From the NCBI GenBank assembly GCA_965243545.1, contig OZ251573.1:4030001-4094000 (forward strand): DNA of 64,000 nt, given 5' to 3'. This document shows positions 16,882 to 25,476 of the stretch, one piece after another. The stretch is from CATQHW01 sp965243545. GTDB taxonomy: Bacteria > Spirochaetota > Spirochaetia > SZUA-6 > Bin103. Under the pieces are notes generated by a model. It was not told the origin of the DNA, did no database searches, and worked only from the letters and a program-made list of their open reading frames with translations. Position numbers and translations under genes: made by a program. Each line of letters starts with the position of its first letter. The stretch's first letter is position 1.

Positions 16882-18711
16882 TTACCGAGTTGCGCCGCCG
16901 GCCGACTCGTCGGCCGCGCGCACCAGTTCCCAGCCGCAGAACACCAGCGCCAGCCCCTTGAACTCCGCTTTCGGATTGCGTTGCGCCAGCCGCCCGTCCG
17001 TCAGGTAGCCGCGCACCTGCGCCTCCGCCGCGGCGGCGGTCGCCGCTACCTGCTCCTGCGACGCGCCCCGGCGCAGGTACTTCAACTCGATCACGTAGCC
17101 GTAGCGCATGCCCGGATAGCGGTCCGGGCGCGGCTCCAGCACCAGATCCGCGTAGCCCTTGGCCAACTCCAGCTCGGTATGCACCACGAAGTAGTTGGGA
17201 AAGCTCAGGTAGGCGGCCACGAACCCCTGCACCATCTTTTCGCCCTGCAGGTAGTCGCGCACGCTCGTCTGCTCCGCCATCGCCGCGGTGAGCCGCTCGA
17301 TCGCCGGCCGCCATTCCCCTTCCAGCGCCATGCGCCGGGTCAGCCGGTCGAACCGCACCAAGTCCACGGAGAACACGTCCACGTCGTCATAGGCGTCGCG
17401 CAGAAAGCCGTACATCAGCCGCCGCACCGTCTGATTGGGAATGGCCAGCCGCGGCGTGCCGGCGGTCGCGCCGCAAATGCTCAGCAGCCCGAAGTAGTGG
17501 AGCAGCGACAGGAAGTTCTCCCGCTTGGCGAGCCGTTGCAGCGGAAAGCTGTCCACGATTTCGCTGTCGGCGCGGCCCTCGGAGATCACCTCGCGCAGCA
17601 GGTCGAAGTTGCCGTTCAATCGGCGCTCCATCTGCCGCCCCACCGTGAGCAGGTGACGCAGCTTGCCGTAGTCGATGCGCACGTTGGCGTCGATCAGCTC
17701 CTCGGGGCCCGGTTCGTTGGGCACCGACTGTTGCAGGTAGTAGAGCACCATGTCGGTGTTGTAGACGACGTTGGGGGCCGTCTTGGCGAAGCGGTAGCCG
17801 TCGTACCATTCGCGCATCGTGTCGAGAGCGGCCTCCGGGTCCTGATTGAAAACGCCGGTTTTACGGTAGGTCTCTACCACGTCGCGCACTTCCTGCTCGG
17901 TAAAGCCCACCATCTCGTTGAATTCGGGGCGCAGGCTGAGGTTGGCGCCGATGTTGAAGCCGCTGGTGACGTCGTCCATGGTGATCGGGGAGACGCCGGT
18001 GACGAACAGGCGTTCGATGGCGCCGGTCTCGATGGCGCCGGCCTTGAGCGTGCCGAAGAAATTGCGATAGAAGCCGTCGCCGTGGGTGAACAGATGATAG
18101 GCGTCAGCCCCCCGGTGCGCCAGGACGGTGTTGGCGAAGTTGTCGTACTCGTCGATCAGCACGTAGAGGGGGATGCCGCGGGATCGCGCATGCAGGAACA
18201 ACGCGTCGAGCTGGCCGTCGATCGACGGCGGAGCAAGGATGCGGGCCACCGTCCTCTCGTCAAACAGATCGGGATTGCGCAGCAGCGAGTCCTCCAGGTG
18301 GCGCGTGCAGTAACCTTCAAAGCGCTCCTCCAACGTCGGCAGCGCCTGCCTGAACGCCGAGAAGTCGAAGTACAGCGTTACGTAACGGCTGCGGTTCGGC
18401 GTCGGGTCGGCGCCGATGTCGGTGCCGGTGAAGACGGCCTCGTAGTCGTTGACCTGGGCGCGGTCATAGTAGGCGTTGAGCATGGTGAGCCACAGCGACT
18501 TGCCGAAGCGCCGCGGGCGGATGAAGAACGCGTAGCGCGCCTCCTGCTCCAAGGTGCGGATGAAGCGGGTCTTGTCCACGTACAGGGAGCCGTCCAGGCG
18601 GATGGCGCGGAAGTTGCCCCGCCCGTACGGAATGGGCGGAAACGGAGGCGGATCGGGGGTCACCGTCGTGGGTGCGCTGCGGAGCACGCCATTGCTCAGT
18701 GTTCCGGCCAC
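16882..18711 (-). CDS. AAA-ATPase-like protein with C-terminal PD-(D/E)XK nuclease-like domain
   Basis: 609 residues matching the AAA-ATPase_like / PDDEXK_9 architecture often found in many copies in some genomes. The N-terminal half shows IPYGRGNFRAIRLDGSLYVDKT, a P-loop-like RPRRFGKSLWLTML (about residue 68) and the Walker-B-like LYVLIDEYDNFANT. The C-terminal domain holds a nuclease-like core (KGYADLVLEPRPDR then YGYVIELKYLRRG, i.e. D and ExK). Function is not established; proposed roles lie in mobile elements or defence. The start at 18711 overlaps the antitoxin stop by 16 bases; the first ~25 residues are weakly conserved in style, so a later start is possible. Confidence 0.85.
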   Translation of the reverse strand: MAGTLSNGVLRSAPTTVTPDPPPFPPIPYGRGNFRAIRLDGSLYVDKTRFIRTLEQEARYAFFIRPRRFGKSLWLTMLNAYYDRAQVNDYEAVFTGTDIGADPTPNRSRYVTLYFDFSAFRQALPTLEERFEGYCTRHLEDSLLRNPDLFDERTVARILAPPSIDGQLDALFLHARSRGIPLYVLIDEYDNFANTVLAHRGADAYHLFTHGDGFYRNFFGTLKAGAIETGAIERLFVTGVSPITMDDVTSGFNIGANLSLRPEFNEMVGFTEQEVRDVVETYRKTGVFNQDPEAALDTMREWYDGYRFAKTAPNVVYNTDMVLYYLQQSVPNEPGPEELIDANVRIDYGKLRHLLTVGRQMERRLNGNFDLLREVISEGRADSEIVDSFPLQRLAKRENFLSLLHYFGLLSICGATAGTPRLAIPNQTVRRLMYGFLRDAYDDVDVFSVDLVRFDRLTRRMALEGEWRPAIERLTAAMAEQTSVRDYLQGEKMVQGFVAAYLSFPNYFVVHTELELAKGYADLVLEPRPDRYPGMRYGYVIELKYLRRGASQEQVAATAAAAEAQVRGYLTDGRLAQRNPKAEFKGLALVFCGWELVRAADESAGGATR

Positions 18712-18929
18712 GAACCTTCCTCACTCCAGCCGGCAAGTTCATCGCCCGCCGCGGGCACGGCCGCATACGCCGCGCGGTACTGCTCGGCAACCCGCCGCTG
18801 CTGGCTGCGCTGCGGAAACTCCGTCGCCGCCCGCCGCAGAACCGCCGACCGCCCCTCCCGGCGCACCTCCTCCGATGCGTCAAGCTGCGTCAGCAGCGCC
18901 TCATCAAACACCACCCGTATCGCCTTCAT
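18696..18929 (-). CDS. Orphan MazE-like ribbon-helix-helix antitoxin
   Basis: 77 residues. The N-terminus MKAIRVVFDEALLTQLDASE is a ribbon-helix-helix strand plus helix, followed by RREGRSAVLRRAATEF; the tail DELAGWSEEGSWPEH is the toxin-neutralising end seen in MazE/CopG-type antitoxins of MazF systems. In such operons the toxin start overlaps the antitoxin stop. Here that place is taken by the AAA-ATPase/nuclease gene, and no MazF-like frame is visible. It lies inside a much longer open frame that is shadow over the pseudogene region. Either it is a solitary antitoxin or it regulates the downstream gene. Confidence 0.75.
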   Translation of the reverse strand: MKAIRVVFDEALLTQLDASEEVRREGRSAVLRRAATEFPQRSQQRRVAEQYRAAYAAVPAAGDELAGWSEEGSWPEH

Positions 18930-19139
18930 ACCCGTACCTGCGTAGCGAAGTATAGCAGCTTTCGGGATGCGCCGGGGCGCGCCGATGACCGGCAGCTCAA
19001 AGGTCCGAACGGAGCGGGCGGCGGCGGCGCGGTTGACGGGGAGCGCGGAACGGGGGTCAATGAGGGTGGTGGGTAAGCGGGGCGGGGCCGCGGCGGCGGA
19101 GACGGTCAGACACGCGCGTGCAGGCCGCGGGCGGGCGCG
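18930..19139. other. Intergenic sequence, no gene seen
   Basis: The stretch between the antitoxin start and the first methylase remnant shows no convincing gene; frames here are Arg/Ala/Gly-rich high-G+C noise. The antitoxin promoter should lie in the first ~80 bases (18930-19010), which are more A+T-rich (TATAGCAGC region). Confidence 0.4.
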
Positions 19140-19370
19140 TTCGACGCGAGCCGGCGCGATACGGTGCTCGACCTGGGGGACTGCTTCGGCGTCGCGGACT
19201 ACGGCCGCCTGCTGCACGCCGGCCAGGCCAACCGCACCCGGCTCAAGACCGCCTCCGAGCTGCAGCGCGCCGACTTGGCCGGCGCCGGCCTGCTGCGCGA
19301 CGCCCTGTACGCCGTCTGGCGCGCCGCCGCCACCGGCGAAGTATTGGCTCCTATAAATACGGCGTGCTGT
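19140..19370 (+). pseudogene. Remnant of the C-terminus of a methylase-like protein
   Basis: The frame FDASRRDTVLDLGDCFG and onwards to LRDALYAVWRAAATGE reads like a genuine protein end and resembles the C-terminal region of DUF1156-type adenine-specific methylases, but there is no start or catalytic domain upstream. After about residue 60 the sequence becomes A+T-rich and unrelated. It is best read as a decayed 3' fragment; the family assignment is tentative. Confidence 0.35.
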
Positions 19371-19472
19371 GCAAATGGCAAAGGCAATCAGACCGGGCTG
19401 AACGCCATCCGGAGCTACAGCACGCCGACATGGCCGGTGCCTTTCTATGCGCCGGCGCGGTCGAAAACGACC

Positions 19473-20960
19473 ATGCCTGATCTCGCCGCCCCGTTGCGCC
19501 GGGCGCTGGAACGGACCGGCTACCTGACCGGCGCGGAGCCGGCCGCGGCCACGGTCCGGCTCGCCGGCAACGGCGGCGGGGACGGCGGCTTGGCGCGCGC
19601 CCCTTCGTTCGCGCCCGAGGCGTGGTGGCGGAGCAACCCGGAGGCGACCGCCCGGCACGGCGGCGCCGATCTCAAGGTGTACTTCAAGTTCGTGGCCGAA
19701 CCGGACGCCGCGTCGGTGGCGGCCTGGCAGCAGGAGGTGTGGAACCAGGGCTTCTGCCCGCTGTTGTGGCTGGTGTCGCCGCAACGGATCGACCTCTACA
19801 ACGGCTTCGGGCGCCCCGGGCCGCCCGCGGACGCCGCTCGGAACCGCCTCGCTACCTTTCGCCTGGTGGACGAGGAGCTGGCGCGGCTCGACCGGCTGGC
19901 CGGGCGGCTGGCGATGGAGACCGGCCAGTTCTGGCGGCAGCGGCCGGAGGTAAACCGCGCGTCCGCGGTTGACGGGCAGTTGCTCCGCGACCTCGCCGCG
20001 CTCAAGGGCGACCTGGAGGCTGCCGGTCTCGCCGCCGCGTCCGCGCAGGCGCTGATCGGGCGCTCGATCTTCACCCAGTACCTGATCGACCGGCGGATCG
20101 TGAGGCCGGAGCGGCTTTCGCAGATCGCCGGGCACGGCGAGTTTCCCGGCGTGCTGGAGGATCGGGCGGCGACCGCGCGCTTGTTCGACTGGCTGCGGGA
20201 CACCTTCAACGGCGACATGTTTCCGAGCGGGACGCCGGTTCCCGCCGCCCGGCATCTCGGCCGCGTGCGCGACTTCCTCACGGCGACCGAGCCGGACAGC
20301 GGGCAACGCTCCCTGTTTCCGTACCGCTTCGACGTGATTCCGGTGGAGCTGATCAGCGCCATCTACGAGCGGCGCGGTGGCGGCGTGCTGCGGGCGCGCC
20401 CCGTTCGCCGCGCGGTCGGAGCCTGGACTTCGTGCGGCGCGCCGTGGACTTCGCCCATGAGCGCACCCGCTTCGGCATGATCGTGAGCGCCACCCCGTTC
20501 TTCAGCCGTAGCGGCACCGGTCTTGCGGCGGCGCAGAGCCTGGTCGAGGCGCTCGGTCCGGTGACGCTGGTCAACCTTGCGGAGCTGTCCGGGTGGCTGT
20601 TCCCCAAGGCGGACATGCCGGCTATGGCGCTGCTGGCGCGGTGCGGTGAGCGGCGCGCGGACCGCATGACGCTGGTGCAGGCCCGCTGGTCGCCGGCGGG
20701 GGAGGGCAGCCGCACCATCGAGATCGCGCCCTCCGACGTTACGTCCCTTCCGCTGGCCAGTTGGCGGCGCCACCCGCCCTCTTCAAGGCCGCGTTCCTGG
20801 GCAACCGCTACGACCTGCTGCTGCTCGACAACGTGCGCGACAAACATGCGACCCTCGAAGACCGACTCGGAACCCTCGGCGCCGAGCTGAGAGTCGGATT
20901 GACGTTCGGTGACCGCAGCCGCGAAGCGAGGTTCCTGAATGGGCTTTCGCTGGTTCGCCG
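19473..20960 (+). pseudogene. Decayed Eco57I/PglX-like class I DNA methyltransferase
   Basis: Starting at ATG 19473 the N-terminal portion is recognisable (YFKFVAEPDAASVAAWQQEV, LLWLVSPQRIDLYNGFG, IFTQYLIDRRIV, FDWLRDTFNGDMFPSG, YRFDVIPVELISAIYE). Immediately after, near 20390, the frame switches and the text resumes much later in the family order (SLDFVRRAVDFAHERTRFGM, FFSRSGTGLAAAQSLVEAL, NLAELSGWLFPKADMPAMAL). The SAM-binding and (N/D)PPY catalytic region that should lie between is missing. A second lesion, an extra C near 20776, breaks LASWRRHP / ALFKAAFLGNRYDLLLLD. At least one deletion and one frameshift make it non-functional as a methylase. Confidence 0.7.
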
Positions 20961-21384
20961 AAATGAGATCGGTCACCTTTCGTTGCCAATCGCCATCCAT
21001 CTGCGCGACGTTCGGGATCGGCAGCACGACCACGGCCCGCACGCCGTGATCGAGTGCAAGCGAGTTGCCGGGAATGACGCGACGCTGTGCCGGCGCTACG
21101 TCGTGGATGGGATTGACGACCGCTTCATCGGCGCCAAGTACGCGGGCGGGCACCGGACGGCGTTCATGGCCGGCTACGTGTTGTCCGGCAGCATCGAAGC
21201 GGCAGTCGCCGGGATCAACCGCTACTTGGCGAACCGCGGCCGCGCCGCCGAACGCCTTGCCCCCTGCACGGCGCTGCCCGCAACCTGGACGCGCAGCAGC
21301 CGCCATCCCCGCCCATCTTCGGACCCGCCGCTGATCGACCTGCACCACGCATTCCTGACGTGTCCGCCGCGCTTGCCGCGGTGA
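20961..21384 (+). pseudogene. Fused 3' remnant of a second gene with nuclease-like motif
   Basis: The frame that carries the end of the decayed methylase continues into unrelated sequence with HAVIECKRVAG (an ExK-like nuclease strand), then RRYVVDGIDDRFIGAKYAGG, TAFMAGYVLSGSIEAAV and the ending PPLIDLHHAFL. This resembles the C-terminus of small restriction-associated hypothetical proteins. Only the tail remains, so it appears to be a deletion junction between two neighbouring genes. Confidence 0.4.
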
Positions 21385-21484
21385 TCGTGGCCAGCCGGAC
21401 CGGCGATCATCGCCGCGGCGTTGGCGTCCTTCGGCGCCGAAGTATCGCCCGCAATCCGTACTCGGCCTTGCGGTAGCGGGCAGG

Positions 21485-22345
21485 TCACTCGACTTCAAAC
21501 ACCTGCCGGATCAGTTGGTACCAGGCGACCTCCCCCGAATCCACGGCGGCGCGAATCCGGTCGTCGATCCGCAGACTGGCGACCATGGCGTCGGCGCGCC
21601 GGCCGGTGAAGCGGGTCAGGAACCGCGCGTTACGTTGGGCGCGTTTGGTATCGCGGCCGTTGGCGGTGTAGGATACCTCCACCGCCACGTAGCACTCGGT
21701 CCCGGCGGGATCGGTCGCGCGGATCACGATGTCGGCGTAACGGAAACTGAGCAACTCCTCCCGGGAGATTTTCCCGGAGCCGGAGCCCCGCGTCATGGCC
21801 CACAGCTCCTGCTCCCCGACGAAGTCGACGAACTTCAGTCCCTGCATCTCCGCCATCAGGTCGGCTGCCGTGCGCGCAGCATTGGCGGCGTAGGCGGCCT
21901 TGATCGGACCGAGGTCGGTGCGGAGCTGATCGAACTGGCGGTTGGTGGCGGCGCGGAGGTCAGCGAGATTGCGCTCCAGTTCCGCGGACCGTTTGTCCGC
22001 GGCCTCGAACCGGCGGTCGGTAGTGGCGGCGAAATCCGCGACCCGTTGCGTCAGGTCCGCGACCTGTTGCGTCAGGTCCGCGACCTGCTGCGTCAGGTCC
22101 GCGACCTGTTGCGCCAAGTCCGCGGACCGTTTGTCCGCAGCCTCGAACCGGCGGTCGGTAGTGGCGGCGAAATCCGCGACCCGTTGCGTCAGGTCCGCGA
22201 CCTGTTGCGTCAGGTCCGCGAATTGCTGCGGCAGGGCAAGCAGCTCGCGGGTCAGCAGCCGCTCGCGTAGCGCCTCCAGCCACTGCGGGTGCTCATCGAG
22301 AACCCGGACCAAGTCGTCTACCGTTGCGATCTCCGGCGTCCGCAC
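21485..22345 (-). CDS. Coiled-coil repeat protein with C-terminal conserved domain, unknown function
   Basis: With the GTG start at 22345 (GGGAGG site six bases upstream) the product is 286 residues; an alternative upstream start at 22444 adds an Arg-rich stretch with no such site. Residues ~40-145 are heptad repeats of QVADLTQ separated by FAATTDRRFEAADKRSA, clearly a coiled coil. The remaining ~140 residues (LKFVDFVGEQELWAMTRG, RYADIVIRATDPAGTECYVAVEVSYTAN, RNARFLTRFTGRRADAMVAS) have the flavour of a PD-(D/E)XK-like fold with an EVS strand. It resembles coiled-coil-plus-nuclease-like hypotheticals; function unknown. Confidence 0.72.
   Translation of the reverse strand: MRTPEIATVDDLVRVLDEHPQWLEALRERLLTRELLALPQQFADLTQQVADLTQRVADFAATTDRRFEAADKRSADLAQQVADLTQQVADLTQQVADLTQRVADFAATTDRRFEAADKRSAELERNLADLRAATNRQFDQLRTDLGPIKAAYAANAARTAADLMAEMQGLKFVDFVGEQELWAMTRGSGSGKISREELLSFRYADIVIRATDPAGTECYVAVEVSYTANGRDTKRAQRNARFLTRFTGRRADAMVASLRIDDRIRAAVDSGEVAWYQLIRQVFEVE
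21981..22221. repeat. Pair of 103-bp direct repeats plus 21-bp units inside the coiled-coil gene
   Basis: Bases 21981-22083 recur at 22119-22221 with one mismatch, an offset of 138 bases (46 codons). Within and between them a 21-base unit encoding QVADLTQ is repeated. All periods are multiples of three, so copy-number change by recombination would lengthen or shorten the coiled coil without breaking the frame. Confidence 0.9.
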
Positions 22346-22462
22346 CGCTCGCCTCCCGTTCCTACCATAGCCGGCGCCATCCGAACGGTCAACCCGCCTG
22401 CCGGCGGCCGGCAGCGGCAGACGGCTCTTTCCCGAGGCTGACAAGCCCGGTAACCGGCCCAG

Positions 22463-22488
22463 GGGAGGAGGGAGCGGTCCCTCCTCCC
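22463..22488. other. Perfect 11-bp hairpin downstream of the binding-protein gene
   Basis: GGGAGGAGGGA and TCCCTCCTCCC pair without mismatch around a GCGG loop, 33 bases past the stop of the minus-strand solute-binding gene and before the coiled-coil gene. No T-run follows on the minus strand, so it may stabilise the 3' end or act as a weak terminator. Confidence 0.5.
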
Positions 22489-22520
22489 GGTCGGGTATAC
22501 GGCCGGTGCCGACGTAGCGG

Positions 22521-24473
22521 TTACTGCTTGAAGTAGAACTGCGCCGGGACTTCGTGGACGTGCTCGGCGATGATCGGGTCCGGGACGTTGCCGAGCGCGG
22601 TGCCGGCGATGCCGTAATAGTCCTGCGTGGGCGGCCGGACGGCGCCGATCATGTAGAGCTCGTCTTCCAGGATGTCGAAGATCTCCATCGTCAGCGCGAC
22701 GACCTCCGCCTCGTCCGACACGCTGATGGCGCGTTCGCGCAGCGCGGCGATCCGCTTCAGCGCCTCCGGCGGCTCGTCGCCTTCCGCGCCGCCGCTGTTG
22801 AGCCATGCGGCCCACGGCGCGTTGGGTGAGAACCAGGTGCCGACCGGCACCACCTCGCCGCGCACCAGCGGGTTCATGGGGCGGCCGGCCAGGCCGAACG
22901 GGAACATGATGAGATCGAACTCGCCGGAGTTGTACACGGCGCCGAACGCGTCCCAGGTGCCCGCGCGGTTGACGATCTCTATGCCGATCTCCTGCCAGTA
23001 GTCCTTGTACAGGTCGGCGATCTCGTTGCTCTGGCCGAGCGGCATCACGTAGATCTGCATGCGCAGACGCTCGCCGTCGGAGCGCAGGCGGTACCCTTCG
23101 CCGTCGCGCCGGTCCAGCCCCATTTCGTCCAGGAGATCGTTGGCCTGCTGCGGGTCGTGGTCGAGATAGACCTTGAACAGATTCTCGCCGTGGAACGGCG
23201 GGCCCGCCTGTACGGTCGGCTGCGAAGGCACGCCGAGCCCCTTGTAGAAGGTCTGGTTGATCTCGTCCCGGTCGATCGCGTGCGACAGCGCGATGCGGAA
23301 CCGCTTGTCGTTCTGTATCTCCTTCAGCACCGGGTCCCGGTGCGAGAAGTTGAAGAGGATCAGGCCCTGCTCGCCGCCCGGCCACCAGTACTGGATGCGG
23401 CGATAACCGGCGTCCCCGGCGCTCCGGTTCACCACCTGCAGGTTGTCGATGCCGCCCCACTGGCCGGGCGCCTGCAGATCGGACTCGCCGGCCAGTATCT
23501 TCAAGAGCTCCGCCTCGCCCACCGGTACGCCGGTCGACTGGATCGAATCGACGTACGGGAGCTGATTACCGGCCGTGTCGACCTTCCAGTAGTACGGGTT
23601 GCGCGACATGGTGATCACCTGATCGGTCGGCATGCCCTCTACCTTCCACGGTCCGATCACCGGCACGGTGGGGCTGTTCTGCGGGTTGTAGATGGTGGTG
23701 AACTGGTCGGTCCAGGTCTCGAAACCGCCCTCCTTCATCGCCGCCTCGATCGACTCCATCGACGCATGGTCCGGGTGGAACTGCTTGAGATACTCCGAAT
23801 GGGCGTAGTTGGCGGGGCGCCAGCGCGCCATGAACTCCACGAACAGCCCGGCCGGCGCGTTCCAGTCGATCCGCACGGCGGTGTCGCTCAGCTTGGTCAT
23901 GGAGCCGGCCTCTCCGCCGAACCGCATCTGCGACGGCGGCGACGGGTTCAACTCTTCGTTGAGGCCGATGTCGTTCCAGTAGAACAGGAAGTCGTCGGCG
24001 ACGAACGGCTTGCCGTCGCTCCACTTCATCCCTTCGCGCAGATGCAAGGTGATCGACGTCACGTCGTCGTTCCACTCCCAGCCGGCCAGCGCGTTGGGGA
24101 AGATCGAGCTCATGTCCGGCGAGTAGGCGGCCGAGTATTCCCAGACCCAATGGTTTCCGTTGATCGGGCCGTTCTCGGCCCGCAGCTCGCGTAGCGTGCC
24201 GCCGTACCGGCCGATCTCCTCGACCGGCTCGACCACCAGCGGGTTGCTCGGCAGCCGCTCCGCCAGCGGCGGCAGGTCGCCGGCCGCCACCATGCCCTCA
24301 AGCATCGGCGCCTCACCGTACGACGCGATCGGCCCCGACATGCTCACCCACTCGTCGAGCTGGTAGATCCGGGCGTTGGTGTCGGCCGTCAGCGCCGCCG
24401 GCGCGATCAACAGCGCCGCAACGGCGGCGGCTGCGACGGCGCGCCGCCTTACGTCGATTCTTCCGATCCTCAT
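22521..24473 (-). CDS. Periplasmic oligopeptide-type ABC substrate-binding protein (SBP_bac_5)
   Basis: 650 residues, at the long end of the family. The ATG at 24473 has an AAGGAGGA site seven bases upstream. A signal peptide (AAVAALLIAPAALTADTNA) precedes the mature chain, with ITLHLREGMKWSDGKPFVADDFLFYWND, VPVIGPWKVEGMPTDQVITMSRNPYYWKVD, FRIALSHAIDRDEIN and a late AFGAVYNSGEFDLIMFPFG. The long form with YGGTLRE near residue 90 is typical of a sub-group often encoded with sugar or peptide ABC systems, but no transporter partners are near. It probably shares a transcript with the oxygenase 84 bases upstream. Solute unknown. Confidence 0.88.
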   Translation of the reverse strand: MRIGRIDVRRRAVAAAAVAALLIAPAALTADTNARIYQLDEWVSMSGPIASYGEAPMLEGMVAAGDLPPLAERLPSNPLVVEPVEEIGRYGGTLRELRAENGPINGNHWVWEYSAAYSPDMSSIFPNALAGWEWNDDVTSITLHLREGMKWSDGKPFVADDFLFYWNDIGLNEELNPSPPSQMRFGGEAGSMTKLSDTAVRIDWNAPAGLFVEFMARWRPANYAHSEYLKQFHPDHASMESIEAAMKEGGFETWTDQFTTIYNPQNSPTVPVIGPWKVEGMPTDQVITMSRNPYYWKVDTAGNQLPYVDSIQSTGVPVGEAELLKILAGESDLQAPGQWGGIDNLQVVNRSAGDAGYRRIQYWWPGGEQGLILFNFSHRDPVLKEIQNDKRFRIALSHAIDRDEINQTFYKGLGVPSQPTVQAGPPFHGENLFKVYLDHDPQQANDLLDEMGLDRRDGEGYRLRSDGERLRMQIYVMPLGQSNEIADLYKDYWQEIGIEIVNRAGTWDAFGAVYNSGEFDLIMFPFGLAGRPMNPLVRGEVVPVGTWFSPNAPWAAWLNSGGAEGDEPPEALKRIAALRERAISVSDEAEVVALTMEIFDILEDELYMIGAVRPPTQDYYGIAGTALGNVPDPIIAEHVHEVPAQFYFKQ

Positions 24474-24557
24474 GGTGCGTCCTCCTTGGAGTCGAACGGG
24501 TTCCTGAGTCTACGTCATCGCCGCCGGACCGCCAAACGCGGACGCCGAGCCCCTCGG

Positions 24558-25421
24558 TCACGACCAGACGAACACCTCCGGGTCGTCTTCCGAGTAGCCG
24601 ATGAAGACCGCCAGCACGACGCGGGGCGCCGAGCCGGTGAGGGCCGGCACCTCGTGGACCAGACCGGTGTTGAAGAAGTAGAGATCGCCGGGTTCCAGGT
24701 CGACCCGGTAGCGGTCGATCGCGTTGGCGCGGGCGTACTCGGCGAACCGGTCCTGCCGCAGGCGCGGCTCCAGGTCCGGCGTCCACAGACAGCGGTGCAG
24801 GATCGATTGCGCGACGCCGCCCCCGGACGGCCCGCCCCCGGACCGTCCGTCCCCGGACCGGCTGTTCCGCATGCACAACACGCCGGCGAACTGGTGGGCA
24901 AAGCGGCTCACCGCGTAGTCGAGCCGCCGCTCGTGCGCGCCGGCGTGGTCGACGTGCGGCGGGTAGCGGTGGCCGGCGTAGTGGATGCGGAAGATCGCCG
25001 GCCCGTAGGCGCGCCCGTCCGGTTCGTACGCGGTGGTGACCCGCTTGCCGCCGGCCAGCTCGGCCAGCCGGTCGTAGACCAGCCGCACCGGGTCCGGGTA
25101 GCCGGCGAACAGGGTGGCGAACAGCGCCCGCGTCCGTTCCGCATGGGCCAGAAACGCCTCCTTGTCGGCGGCGCGGTTGCTGAGGCTGGTCCCGATGTCG
25201 ACGCGCCGCGGCTGCGCGCCGCCGGGATCGAGCAGGCGGCGGTCCATCAGTCCGCGCTGCTCGAAGCGGTCGATCAGCGCGGCGCAGTGCTCGGCCCGGT
25301 AGGCGCCGCGCAGGACGACGGCCGGGACGTCCGCCCGGGCCAGCGCGGCCAGCGGGTCGGGATGGGCCGCAAGCACGGTCGGCGCGTCCGGTTCCGCGGC
25401 CGCCCAGGGCATGGCCGGCAT
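24558..25421 (-). CDS. 2-oxoglutarate/Fe(II)-dependent oxygenase-like protein
   Basis: 287 residues from the start MPAMPWAAAEP; a second Met three residues on is equally possible. The double-stranded beta-helix iron ligands fit HVDHAG (HxD, about residue 153) and the distal His in NTGLVHEVPAL (about residue 262), with an Arg in APRVVLAVFIG as the 2-oxoglutarate ligand candidate. The arrangement PPHVDHAG and LEPGDLYFFNTGLVHEV resembles prolyl-4-hydroxylase/phytanoyl-type small-molecule oxygenases. A Gly/Ser/Arg-rich insert (SRSGDGRSGGGPSGGG) sits before the second half. Divergent from the ceramidase-like gene, 55 bases away. Confidence 0.72.
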   Translation of the reverse strand: MPAMPWAAAEPDAPTVLAAHPDPLAALARADVPAVVLRGAYRAEHCAALIDRFEQRGLMDRRLLDPGGAQPRRVDIGTSLSNRAADKEAFLAHAERTRALFATLFAGYPDPVRLVYDRLAELAGGKRVTTAYEPDGRAYGPAIFRIHYAGHRYPPHVDHAGAHERRLDYAVSRFAHQFAGVLCMRNSRSGDGRSGGGPSGGGVAQSILHRCLWTPDLEPRLRQDRFAEYARANAIDRYRVDLEPGDLYFFNTGLVHEVPALTGSAPRVVLAVFIGYSEDDPEVFVWS

Positions 25422-25476
25422 GGTAACCGGTTCGACGGTGCGAAGGCACGCGCTCCGGTGGTAGCATCGCCGCGTC

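Noticed and set aside
16981..18945. 654-residue plus-strand frame
   Set aside because: Antisense shadow of the AAA-ATPase-like gene; composition typical of complementary-strand noise.
19346..19365. TATAAAT box as a promoter for the decayed methylase
   Set aside because: No -35 element at proper spacing and it drives only a pseudogene.
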